From Binatus sp050736715 (lineage in GTDB: Bacteria > Desulfobacterota > Binatia > Binatales > Binataceae), in NCBI GenBank assembly GCA_050736715.1, contig JBOHWK010000169.1:1-64000 (forward strand): 64,000 bases of DNA, written 5' to 3'. Below, piece after piece: positions 7,873 through 15,888 of the stretch. The stretch's first letter is position 1; each line of letters begins with the position of its first letter. The notes under the pieces are model-generated. The model did no database searches. It was not told where the DNA came from and saw only the letters and a program-made list of their open reading frames with translations. Made by a program: the position numbers and the translations under genes.

Positions 7873-8418
7873 ATGCCCAGTCTTCAAGTCCGAAGAGGTA
7901 ATTGGCCGCCGCGATTGCTCACCGCGGCGCAGATAATGGCCGGGCTCGTCGCGCTGATCGTGCTATTCGCGACTTTGACCCTGAATCCATTTCTGATTCT
8001 CGGTTTCACATTCCTTGAGGTTCTGCTTCCGATCGCCGTGGTGTGCTTCTTTGTCGTGGCAGTCGCTTCGCTCCATCCCACGATTACCGAATTTTTCGAA
8101 CCGGGGGACGTAATCTTTGAGGAGGGGACGGAGGGAAGACACCTCTACTTGATTAAAAAAGGCCGCGTTGAACTCCTTAAAAAGAACCCGGAAGGAGCCT
8201 TCGAAGTCGTCTCACAGCTGAGCGAAGGACAGCGTTTCGGCTACGCCGCGATCTTCCATCGCCTCCACCGCATCTATACCGCTCGCGCGGCCGGCAAATG
8301 CGAAGTTGTGAAGATGACACCCGCCGGATTCTTTGCGTCGGTCGAACCCGCCGAAGCGGAACGCATCCTCCAGTTTGGCGCCGCGCTGACGCTCGAACAG
8401 GGAAAGCCGAATCAGTGA
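7873..8418 (+). CDS. Membrane protein with cyclic-nucleotide-binding-like domain
   Basis: A 181-residue protein with two hydrophobic segments (about 18-37 and 41-65), then a CNB-type beta-roll from about 70 to 160. It shows FEPGDVIFEEGTEGRHLYLI and then IKKGRVELL, the common start of such domains. The phosphate-binding cassette, normally near GE-A-L with an Arg, reads RFGYAAIFHRLHRIYTARA. The key Glu is replaced by Tyr, so cAMP or cGMP binding is doubtful. No DNA-binding domain follows, so it is not a CRP-type regulator. Its place between two multiheme genes suggests it tunes or scaffolds the cytochrome complex at the inner membrane. That role is inference. Confidence 0.72.
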   Translation: MPSLQVRRGNWPPRLLTAAQIMAGLVALIVLFATLTLNPFLILGFTFLEVLLPIAVVCFFVVAVASLHPTITEFFEPGDVIFEEGTEGRHLYLIKKGRVELLKKNPEGAFEVVSQLSEGQRFGYAAIFHRLHRIYTARAAGKCEVVKMTPAGFFASVEPAEAERILQFGAALTLEQGKPNQ

Positions 8419-8509
8419 CTGTTCCATGCCGGCGGATTCCTTTCGCTTGCCGATCCGCCAGCAAATTGAGTAGAGTTGGCGACGATTTGCCGATCGGGGG
8501 AAGAATGTC

Positions 8510-11143
8510 ATGAAGCGGGGGATTATAGTCGCGCTGCTTCTGTTGATCGCCGGGTTTCCCGGCAGCCTGCTCGCCGCCGCTCCCGCAAAAGCTCCCACAT
8601 GTACGCCGCTGCCTGCGGCTTCGACGCCCGGCTTCGCCACGATTCTCCTGACCTACATGGACAACTTCTGCTACCTGAGTTGGGAGCATGACGCTCAAAT
8701 CCGGTCGGCCAAAGGCACCCATCCGTATGTAAAGGTCTATTACTCGCCATCAATGTGGACGTGGCTCGAAGCCGGCGACCGCGAGGCCACCGTTCCCGAC
8801 GGCGCGATGCTGGTAAAGGAACAGTACCAGACCCTTACCGCGCCGCTTTCCGAATGGACGATCATGGTCAAGGACCACACCGGATCGTGGGACGGCTGGT
8901 ATTGGGCGGATTTCGCTTCGCCGAAGAAAGGCCCGCCGAAGTCACCGCCGTCCGCCACGGACGCATCCGGCGCGGCAAGTACCGTTGCAGCCGCTGCGCA
9001 GGGCAAGTATGGATGCGGGGAGCCGACGCTTACTTTCGCCGGCTTCGGTTCCGGCAACGGCAACACCTGTATCGGATGCCATGCGTCGGCGGCGGACGGC
9101 CAGGGAACCTTTTCCAGCACCGATTACGTAGGCGCGGCATTGACGCCGCCCGATCTCAACGCGCCGCCGATTCTCGACAATATCCACCAGATTGGCGCCC
9201 GCCTGGCGGATATGCGCGCGATTGCCGCGCTCGATGCCGCCGGCGCAACTCCGCTTGAGAACGCAGTATCGCCCGATGACATCCGTCCGCTCTCCGCCGG
9301 GAAGGCGGCGTGCATGCCGCCCGAATCGCTCGACCACGTGGTGGCAGGCGGACAGCCCACCGGCGGCCCGGAAGAATTCCTGACTTCGGATCAATGCGCG
9401 TCGTGCCACGATGCGACCGGGACAATCTCGGGCACGGGCCGGGCGGATATTCCGAGTATGTTGTGGCCCGACGCGATCACGCCGCTCGCGAATCTCTCCG
9501 AATACGGCGAGTGGCGCTATTCGATGATGGGGCTGGCGGGGCGCGATCCGATCTTCTTTTCGCAGCTCAATTCGGAATCCACCATCCATGACAATCTGCA
9601 AGGATTGCCCGGCAACCCCAGCCCTCCGCTGTTCGTGCAGAACTTATGTCTTCATTGCCACGGCGTGATGGGACAGCGGCAACTGCAGATCGATACCGGC
9701 GGCACCGGGCTCTTGTCTCGCGCGGAACTGAACGATCCGAATTCAAAATACGGCGCGCTCGGCCGCGACGGCATCTCGTGCCTCGTTTGCCATCATATTT
9801 CTCCCGAAGGTCTGGGCGACCCTTCCACCTTCACCGGCGATTTCAACGTCGGTCCCGCGACCGAAGTTTACGCCCAGTACCCCGATCCGATAACGTTGCC
9901 GATGGATAACGCGCTGGGTATCACGCCTGAGGACGGCAGCCAGATCGGCGATCCCGCGATGTGTGGATCGTGCCACACGATCATCCTGCCGGTGTACGCC
10001 GCCAACGGGAATCAAGTCATGGAAGGCGGCGTGCCCAAAACATTTTACGAGCAGGCGACATTTCCAGAATGGCTGAACAGCAACTTCGCAACGGTTCCCT
10101 GCCAAACCTGCCATATGCCGGACACGTATCATGGCAGTCCGCTCTCGTACAAAATCGCGAACATCGAGGACAATACCTTCCCGGCGTTCCCGTTCGTCGC
10201 CCCCGCCGAGGACATCACGATGCAAGTGCGGCAGCCGTTCAACCGCCACACTCTCCTCGGCATCAACGTCTTCGCGCTGGAGATGTTCGGGCAGTTCCGC
10301 ACCGCGCTGGGGCTTTATGCGACGGACCCACAATTGCCCGGCAATGCCGCAAAGGCGATTTCCAGCCAAAAAACCGCAGTCGTGGAAGCGGTGAATGAGG
10401 CCGTTACCCAGACCGCGACGGTCGATATTCTTTCCGCTACCAGAGTTGGCGGCACGATTCAGGCCGATGTGACAGTGACGAACCTGGCCGGGCATAGTTT
10501 CCCGTCTGGGGTGGGCTTCCGCCGCGCATTCGTGGATTTTCAGGTGCTCGGTCCGGGCGGGAAAGTACTGTGGGCATCGGGCGACACGAATAAGAAAGGG
10601 GTGATCGTCGGCATCAAGCGCAAGCCGCTCATCACGGAATACTTCACTCCCAAGCAGCAGGCCTTCCAGCCGCACTTTTGGATCGGCAATCCGATTACCA
10701 GCGAAAACCAGGCGCAGATTTACGAGGAATTGGTCGCCGATCCGCAGGGACAATTGACCACCAGCTTTCTCAGCTTGGACAACAAGGTAAAGGACAACCG
10801 GCTCCAGCCGCAGGGATGGTCCGTGGACGGGCCGTTCGCCGAGGAAACCGGCCCGGCCGGCGGCGCGTCTGACGACCCCGATTACACGACCACCGACAGC
10901 CCCGGCTCCAACACGATTCGTTACGAGGTGCCGATTAATTCCAAGACCACGAACGCGATCGCGGTGAGCGCGACCTTGTACTATCAGGCAATCCCGCCCT
11001 ATTACCTGTATATGCGCTCGCACGACGCGAGCGGCCCCGACACCTCCCGTTTGAACGATTTCACCAAGCGGCTGCGCGTCAAAGGCACCCCCGTGGACAA
11101 CTGGCGGCTGCAAATCGCGACGCAAACGCAGAATATTCAGTAG
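8510..11143 (+). CDS. Secreted cytochrome P460-like / pentaheme cytochrome fusion
   Basis: An 877-residue secreted protein with a signal peptide ending near residue 23. Residues 30-200 resemble cytochrome P460: VPDGAMLVKEQY, then LSEWTIMVKDHTGSWDGWYW, closing with a CIGCH heme site at 187. The rest repeats the architecture of the lipoprotein that starts the operon, with CASCH at 296, CLHCH at 380, CLVCH at 424, CGSCH at 485 and CQTCH at 531, then a heme-free beta-sandwich with GHSFPSG and SGDTNKKG. Six hemes are predicted in all. Cytochrome P460 enzymes oxidise hydroxylamine using a lysine-crosslinked heme; whether that crosslink exists here cannot be seen. No lipobox or CxxCK nitrite-reductase site is present. 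Confidence 0.82.
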   Translation: MKRGIIVALLLLIAGFPGSLLAAAPAKAPTCTPLPAASTPGFATILLTYMDNFCYLSWEHDAQIRSAKGTHPYVKVYYSPSMWTWLEAGDREATVPDGAMLVKEQYQTLTAPLSEWTIMVKDHTGSWDGWYWADFASPKKGPPKSPPSATDASGAASTVAAAAQGKYGCGEPTLTFAGFGSGNGNTCIGCHASAADGQGTFSSTDYVGAALTPPDLNAPPILDNIHQIGARLADMRAIAALDAAGATPLENAVSPDDIRPLSAGKAACMPPESLDHVVAGGQPTGGPEEFLTSDQCASCHDATGTISGTGRADIPSMLWPDAITPLANLSEYGEWRYSMMGLAGRDPIFFSQLNSESTIHDNLQGLPGNPSPPLFVQNLCLHCHGVMGQRQLQIDTGGTGLLSRAELNDPNSKYGALGRDGISCLVCHHISPEGLGDPSTFTGDFNVGPATEVYAQYPDPITLPMDNALGITPEDGSQIGDPAMCGSCHTIILPVYAANGNQVMEGGVPKTFYEQATFPEWLNSNFATVPCQTCHMPDTYHGSPLSYKIANIEDNTFPAFPFVAPAEDITMQVRQPFNRHTLLGINVFALEMFGQFRTALGLYATDPQLPGNAAKAISSQKTAVVEAVNEAVTQTATVDILSATRVGGTIQADVTVTNLAGHSFPSGVGFRRAFVDFQVLGPGGKVLWASGDTNKKGVIVGIKRKPLITEYFTPKQQAFQPHFWIGNPITSENQAQIYEELVADPQGQLTTSFLSLDNKVKDNRLQPQGWSVDGPFAEETGPAGGASDDPDYTTTDSPGSNTIRYEVPINSKTTNAIAVSATLYYQAIPPYYLYMRSHDASGPDTSRLNDFTKRLRVKGTPVDNWRLQIATQTQNIQ

Positions 11144-11195
11144 CGCCGCCGCGCCGCACTGCGGCGTTGCATTACTAATCAGTGAGGATACGCCG

Positions 11196-12212
11196 ATGCG
11201 CGCAATTTGGATTACCAAGGCCGGCGGGCCCGAAGTGCTGGAGGTTCGCGAGACGCCCGATCCCGTTCCCAAGCCCGGCGAAGTACGGGTCCGCGTCGCC
11301 GCGTGCGGATTGAATTTCGCCGAATTGATGGCGCGGCAGGGGCTGTACCCCGACGCGCCCAAGATTCCGTGCGTGGTCGGCTATGAAGCCGCAGGCACGA
11401 TCGATGCCGTCGGCGATGGCGCCGACCCCGGCCTAATCGGCAAGCGCGTGGTGGTGCTGTGCCGGTTCGGCGGGCACGCCGATCAGGTCTGCGTCACGGC
11501 GGCGAACGCCTTCCCGATCCCGGTCGAGATGAGCTTCGAGGAAGCCGCCGCGATTCCGGTGAATTACTTGACCGCGTACCAGATGCTGTTCCGGGTTGCC
11601 TCGATTCATCCGGGCGAATCGGTCCTGATTCACATGGCGGCGGGCGGCGTGGGAATCGCGGCGCTGCAATTATGCCGCACCGTCGAGGGAATCGTCACCT
11701 TCGGCACCGCGTCGTCGTCGAAGCACGAGGTAATCCGCGCCAACGGCTGCGGGTACCCGATCGATTACCACCAGACCGATTATTTCGCGGAAGTCATGCG
11801 GCTGACCGGCGGCAAGGGCGTGGATGTGGTCCTCGATCCGCTCGGCGGCAACGATTGGCGCAAGGGTTACAAATTGCTCAAGTCGGCGGGAAAATTGATC
11901 GCGTTCGGATTCTCCAACATGGCGTCCGGGAACACGCGCAACTACTGGCGGATGCTCCGCCAAATCGTGCGGGTTCCGATCTTCACCCCGATGGGCCTGA
12001 TGGACAAGAATCGCAGCGTCGCCGGCGTCAACATGGGCCACCTGTGGGACGATCCCTACCTGCCGTTCGCGATGAACCGGCTCTTAATCATGTATCGCGA
12101 GGGACAGATCAAGCCGCATATCGATTCGACGTTTCCGTTTGCGCAGGCGGCGCAGGCGCACTTGCGTCTTCAGGAAGGAAAGAATATCGGGAAAGTAGTG
12201 ATGACTCCGTAG
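11196..12212 (+). CDS. Medium-chain NADPH:quinone reductase-like, VAT-1 type
   Basis: A 338-residue zinc-independent medium-chain dehydrogenase/reductase. The N-terminal GroES-like fold ends near PCVVGYEAAGTIDAVG. The Rossmann half begins with VLIHMAAGGVGIAALQL, the AxGGVG fingerprint of quinone oxidoreductases. The C-terminal stretch MGLMDKNRSVAGVNMGHLW is characteristic of the VAT-1-like branch. The cysteines that bind structural zinc in alcohol dehydrogenases are lacking. Members reduce quinones or alpha,beta-unsaturated carbonyls with NADPH. It lies about 50 bases after the last cytochrome gene on the same strand, so co-transcription is possible but not shown. Confidence 0.88.
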   Translation: MRAIWITKAGGPEVLEVRETPDPVPKPGEVRVRVAACGLNFAELMARQGLYPDAPKIPCVVGYEAAGTIDAVGDGADPGLIGKRVVVLCRFGGHADQVCVTAANAFPIPVEMSFEEAAAIPVNYLTAYQMLFRVASIHPGESVLIHMAAGGVGIAALQLCRTVEGIVTFGTASSSKHEVIRANGCGYPIDYHQTDYFAEVMRLTGGKGVDVVLDPLGGNDWRKGYKLLKSAGKLIAFGFSNMASGNTRNYWRMLRQIVRVPIFTPMGLMDKNRSVAGVNMGHLWDDPYLPFAMNRLLIMYREGQIKPHIDSTFPFAQAAQAHLRLQEGKNIGKVVMTP

Positions 12213-12318
12213 CGAGTGAGTCCGATATGCGCAGCATAATGACGCCACCTAACCCCGGCGCCGCCGGCAGAGTCTGGACCGCCAAAGGTATCATGATCTC
12301 GAAAGTTCTCAGTTTTTT

Positions 12319-12359
12319 GGTTCCCCTTCCCGTGCGGGAAGGGACCAGGGGGTAGGTTG
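12319..12359 (+). repeat. REP-like palindromic unit
   Basis: A perfect 9-base inverted repeat, CCCTTCCCG-TG-CGGGAAGGG, flanked by GGTTCC and ACCAGGGGGTAGG. It resembles each half of the larger hairpin between etfB and etfA (GGTTCCCCTCTCC... GTGGTTAGGGG), so it probably belongs to one dispersed intergenic repeat family of this genome. Confidence 0.5.
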
Positions 12360-12396
12360 ATTTGGAGGGTTCCCCGCCGGGCAAGGAGTTGTACGA

Positions 12397-12984
12397 ATGA
12401 AACCGATTTTGTTTGAGGAGACGCTATCGCTGGCGGATTACGAGCGCGTGCGCGCACGCCTGCGCCCGCTATTCATCCATGAAAAGGACCGCCGCCGCCT
12501 CGGCGTGGGCGCCCATCTGACGCTGCTCTTCGAGAACGCGCAAACGGTCTGGTATCAGGTCCATGAAATGATCCGCAGCGAGCGGATGACCGCGCGCGAG
12601 GCGATTCAGCAGGAGTTGGACACATACAACGAGTTGATTCCGGGCCCCGGCGAATTGACCGCGTCGCTGCTGATCGAATACGCCGATACCGCCGAGCGCG
12701 ACGCGGCGTTGCGGCGCTTGGTCGGTTTGGAAGACCATCTCTGGCTCGTATTGGGAGATCGGCGAATCGCGGCGAAATTCGACGATCGCCAGATGTCGCC
12801 GGAACTGATTAGCGCGGTGCAATTCCTGCGGTTCCCGCTGGACGGCATCGATGCGGACTGGTTTGAGGATCTCGCAAGCCGCGGCGCGGCCGCAATCGAG
12901 GCCGATCATCCGAGCCTGGCGGCGCGGGCGGTTATTGGCGGATTGACCGCCGCTTCCCTGATCGAAGACTTGAGCCAGCCCTGA
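12397..12984 (+). CDS. DUF3501 family protein
   Basis: A 195-residue soluble protein recognised as DUF3501 from its opening: LADYERVRARLRPLFI, then HEKDRRRLGVGAHLTLLFEN and VWYQVHEMIRSER. In many genomes DUF3501 genes sit beside rubrerythrin and Fe-S heterodisulfide/glycolate-oxidase-like genes; those partners are missing here. No catalytic motif or cofactor site is evident. It stands alone between a quinone-reductase-like gene and a strong terminator. The molecular role is unknown. Confidence 0.85.
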   Translation: MKPILFEETLSLADYERVRARLRPLFIHEKDRRRLGVGAHLTLLFENAQTVWYQVHEMIRSERMTAREAIQQELDTYNELIPGPGELTASLLIEYADTAERDAALRRLVGLEDHLWLVLGDRRIAAKFDDRQMSPELISAVQFLRFPLDGIDADWFEDLASRGAAAIEADHPSLAARAVIGGLTAASLIEDLSQP

Positions 12985-13016
12985 ATAGTAAACAGGCGGG
13001 CGCGCCCGCTCAAATG

Positions 13017-13061
13017 CGAAGGCCGAATCCGGTCTCCCGGATTCGGCCTTCGGCGTTTTCA
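13017..13061 (+). terminator. Rho-independent terminator after DUF3501
   Basis: A perfect 16-base-pair stem, CGAAGGCCGAATCCGG pairing with CCGGATTCGGCCTTCG around a TCTC loop, followed by GCGTTTTC. It lies between two convergent genes and may serve both, although the T-run is only on the plus strand. Confidence 0.75.
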
Positions 13062-13095
13062 ACGGATGAGGACGGGGCCGCGCCCCGCCATCGTT

Positions 13096-15585
13096 TCATT
13101 CGGTAGAACCGGAAGGCGCCGGCGTGGGGGTGAATCCCGGCATCGCGACGCCGACTGGGAAGTTCAGGTGCGTCCGGCCTCCGCGGATGACGATGCTCGG
13201 TGGGAGGTCGCAGGTGGGCGCCGGATTGCCACTGCAATCGAAATCATCCCAGACCAGGAGGCTGTTGGTCAGGTGATCCACCACATAGAGATCGTCGTTG
13301 TCGTAGTTGTTCCAAGCGATCCCGACCGGCCGTTTGAGTTTGGTCTTCTTGCCGGCGATCGTTCCGATCAGAGGCGACGCATTCGTTAACGCGGTCGTGG
13401 GGTCGCAGAAGTTATTCGGGTTAGTCGGGCCTCCCACGCAGCACGAATACGGAGTTTGGTACCCGGTGCATACGCTGTTCGTGATATCGAAAATCTTAAT
13501 CCCGACTTGGCCGCAAGTACCCGTCCCCGTGCCGGTGCAACAAGCGTATGGGGTGCCATTGCAGAAACCCTGACCGGGTCCGCTGCAGCAACTATTCGGC
13601 GCCTCGAAGCCGGTGCACTCGCTATTCGGGCCGTCGCAGGTACCCGTCCCTGCGCCGCTGCAACACGCATACGGCGCGCCGAGTCCGGTACAGTCGCCGT
13701 TTATGTTGTCGCAGGTGCCCGTTCCTGCGCCGGTACAACAGGCAAACGGCGCTGGATCGGTAGGGGGAGTGCTGTCGGGACCGGCAGTGCATTTGGTATT
13801 GATATCGAGGCATTTGGAGGTTAGCGCGGGATTGCCGACGTCGGTAACGAACAAGTTGCTGCTGTCCGCGGTGACGGCGAGGAATTGCGGGCCGACCAGC
13901 GGACCGGCTAATAGCGGCGGAAGGTTCGCGCCCACGGCGCCTACCGGAATTACGTCTCCGGCGGCGTCCGGCGCGAATACCAGGACTGCCGCAATGCCCT
14001 TGGTTTCGCCGGCGGCGTCCGTGACAAACAGATTGTTATTGCCGTTGAATGCCAGCCCGGACGGGCCGAGCAGGACGGTGTTGCATCCCGCAATCGTGGC
14101 CAGCTTTGTGATCGTTGGCGGCTGCAGGCCCGGAACCGGGCAACTGGTGCAGGCGGCGTTTTGCTCGAAGATTTCGCCCGCGTTAATCGGAGAGTTATTG
14201 CCCGACGCGTCGGATTCGTTCGTGTAATATTCGTTAATTGACCCGACGCTCGCCGCCGCGCCCAAGCCCGCACTTATGCTGTTGCAGGTGCCGGTGCCGG
14301 GGCCTGTGCAGCAGGTATAAGGCGCGGCGCAACTGCCAACCCCCAATCCGGTGCAACACGCAACCGGCTCCTCATTGCCGGTGCATCCGGCGTTGCCTAC
14401 CCCGGTGCACTCGGCGTTCGTGGGGGGAGTCGCCGGATCGCAGGTTATGGGGCAGAGCAGGCCGTTAATCCCGGTTGCGTTAGCTCCGCTGCAAGTGGTG
14501 TCGGTTCGCTCGCAATCTCCCGTTCCCGCCCCGGTACAGCACGGGAAAGCGCTTGGCTCCATTGTTATCTGGTTAATGCCGGTTCCCGGCCCGGTGCACT
14601 CCACACTTGGAAGAGGGGTATGGACAGTCTCGGTGGGACTCACGAAAAACCCATAATTCGACACGGCGAAATACTCGCCGGTGTTGCCGTTTCCTTGCGC
14701 GATGCCATCGGCAACGAGGGGATCGTCGGTATTGTACGGATTGGCGAAGGCGATGTCCTCCGGTGCGAACAGCCCCGCTTGGTCGCCGTCAGCAAGTCCC
14801 GCGGGGCAGGAACCGGCCTCCGGGCCGGTGCAGCATGGGTAAGGTATTCCGCAAGTGCCGGCGTTTTTGCCGATGCAGCAGGAATTCGGCAGCCCTTTGG
14901 CGGTGCATCCGGAGTTGCCGCAGGTGCCCATCCCATCGCCGGTGCAACATGGATACGGCTCCGCGAATGCCGTGCAGGCGGCGTTAGGACTGGAAGTCGG
15001 TCCCGACAAGCACTCCGAGTTGCTGGAAGAATTCGGCATCGGAGAAGAAATCGTTGCGGCTGGGGGCGTATTGCCGTTGGACGAACCGGGCGAGAACAAT
15101 CCGATTGAAAAGAAAAGCTGCGTGGCCAAGCCCGCGTTGACTTCGGTGTTCGTTTCGACCATGGGACTGTTGGACAGCGAACCGACCCCGATCCCGCCGA
15201 CGACGGCGACGGACGGGGCGATCATGCCGGTTTTGTTGCCCTTGATTTCGGTGGCGGGCTTGGCATTGCCGTGGGAGCAGGGAGCGAAAGTCTCGACCGA
15301 GCCGGCGCCGCCGCCGTAGTTGGATACCGCCAGGCCCGCGAGTGGAGCGGTGGGAAATTCCGACGTATCCATCCCGTCGGGGCATTTGCCGCTTTTCGCG
15401 TCCGCCTTCGCCTTGGACCCCGCGAAGCTGACGCCCGCCGTCGCCGCAAGCATCGCGGCGATCGCGAACGCCGCCGCCGGAACCGCAAGCCGGCGAACTG
15501 CGGCGGCAAGACGCCCCGCCGCCGTGCGGGCGGGCGAAACTCCATGCGCCTCTTGAGCCATCGTTTGCATTTTTCCCTGCGTCAT
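13096..15585 (-). CDS. Secreted cysteine-rich CCTGxGxGxC-repeat protein with NHL-like stretches
   Basis: An 829-residue secreted protein with a long N-terminal signal (two-arginine AAVRRLAVPAAAFAIAAMLA followed by an AxA-type site). It has two kinds of segment. NHL-like beta-propeller stretches appear twice: GPSGLAFNGNNNLFVTDAAG near the middle, and RPVGIAWNNYDNDDLYVVD with LNFPVGVAMPGF near the C-terminus. Around them are eleven copies of a cysteine unit, roughly Cys-Thr-Gly, a short spacer, Pro-x-x-Cys-Cys-Thr-Gly-x-Gly-x-Gly-x-Cys. The number and pairing of cysteines suggest a disulfide-braced extracellular or surface protein. No heme, sortase or autotransporter motif is seen, and the C-terminus is proline- and serine-rich. 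I do not know this family. The start is the first of several possible Met codons. Confidence 0.7.
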   Translation of the reverse strand: MTQGKMQTMAQEAHGVSPARTAAGRLAAAVRRLAVPAAAFAIAAMLAATAGVSFAGSKAKADAKSGKCPDGMDTSEFPTAPLAGLAVSNYGGGAGSVETFAPCSHGNAKPATEIKGNKTGMIAPSVAVVGGIGVGSLSNSPMVETNTEVNAGLATQLFFSIGLFSPGSSNGNTPPAATISSPMPNSSSNSECLSGPTSSPNAACTAFAEPYPCCTGDGMGTCGNSGCTAKGLPNSCCIGKNAGTCGIPYPCCTGPEAGSCPAGLADGDQAGLFAPEDIAFANPYNTDDPLVADGIAQGNGNTGEYFAVSNYGFFVSPTETVHTPLPSVECTGPGTGINQITMEPSAFPCCTGAGTGDCERTDTTCSGANATGINGLLCPITCDPATPPTNAECTGVGNAGCTGNEEPVACCTGLGVGSCAAPYTCCTGPGTGTCNSISAGLGAAASVGSINEYYTNESDASGNNSPINAGEIFEQNAACTSCPVPGLQPPTITKLATIAGCNTVLLGPSGLAFNGNNNLFVTDAAGETKGIAAVLVFAPDAAGDVIPVGAVGANLPPLLAGPLVGPQFLAVTADSSNLFVTDVGNPALTSKCLDINTKCTAGPDSTPPTDPAPFACCTGAGTGTCDNINGDCTGLGAPYACCSGAGTGTCDGPNSECTGFEAPNSCCSGPGQGFCNGTPYACCTGTGTGTCGQVGIKIFDITNSVCTGYQTPYSCCVGGPTNPNNFCDPTTALTNASPLIGTIAGKKTKLKRPVGIAWNNYDNDDLYVVDHLTNSLLVWDDFDCSGNPAPTCDLPPSIVIRGGRTHLNFPVGVAMPGFTPTPAPSGSTE
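13440..14960 (-). repeat. Imperfect tandem coding repeats for the CCTG unit
   Basis: At the DNA level, related words recur about every 60-100 bases within the cluster: GTGCAACACGCATACGG, GTGCAACAAGCGTATGG, GTGCAACACGCAACCGG and GTGCAGCATGGGTAAGG. Each encodes (on the minus strand) the Tyr/Phe-x-Cys-Cys-Thr-Gly core. The copies are diverged and irregularly spaced, and the middle is interrupted by NHL-like sequence. The pattern fits duplication inside a gene, not a CRISPR array. Confidence 0.7.
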
Positions 15586-15888
15586 TTTGTAACCCCCGCC
15601 GAATTCGGATCGACTCCCCGTTGCAGGACCAATCAGCGTTGCGCGTGTTAACTACCTTTTTCCGGCGGCAATTTCAAGAGCACCGCAATTATTTTTGTGG
15701 CTGCGCCCGGCGGCGAGGTCGCCGGCCGTCGCTCCGGGAAGTCCGTCGTACTTGACAAGGCGGGGATCGGAATGGTACCTAAGCCGCGTCCGCAGAGCGT
15801 CGCCTGCACTGGCGGGCGATGGGGTCTCCCGGCCGGGGCCGGAAGATTTGCGATGCCGCGAGAGCTCCAATTTGGCTTGGGGGTAGGT
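15586..15888. other. Divergent intergenic region, about 300 bases
   Basis: The space between the cysteine-rich protein (leftward) and the DUF1302 gene (rightward). On the minus strand TTGAAA and TAGTTA lie 17 bases apart (bases 15649-15677), a weak promoter candidate for the cysteine-rich gene. No gene, RNA or repeat is evident. Confidence 0.35.

Noticed and set aside
3716..11143. Formate-dependent nitrite reductase (NrfA) or octaheme hydroxylamine oxidoreductase reading of the multiheme proteins
   Set aside because: No CxxCK heme site and no run of seven or eight CxxCH with the required Tyr or Lys signatures is present.
13440..14960. CRISPR-like direct repeats
   Set aside because: The repeated words are diverged, lie in one coding frame, and encode the cysteine unit. 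Spacers do not have constant length.
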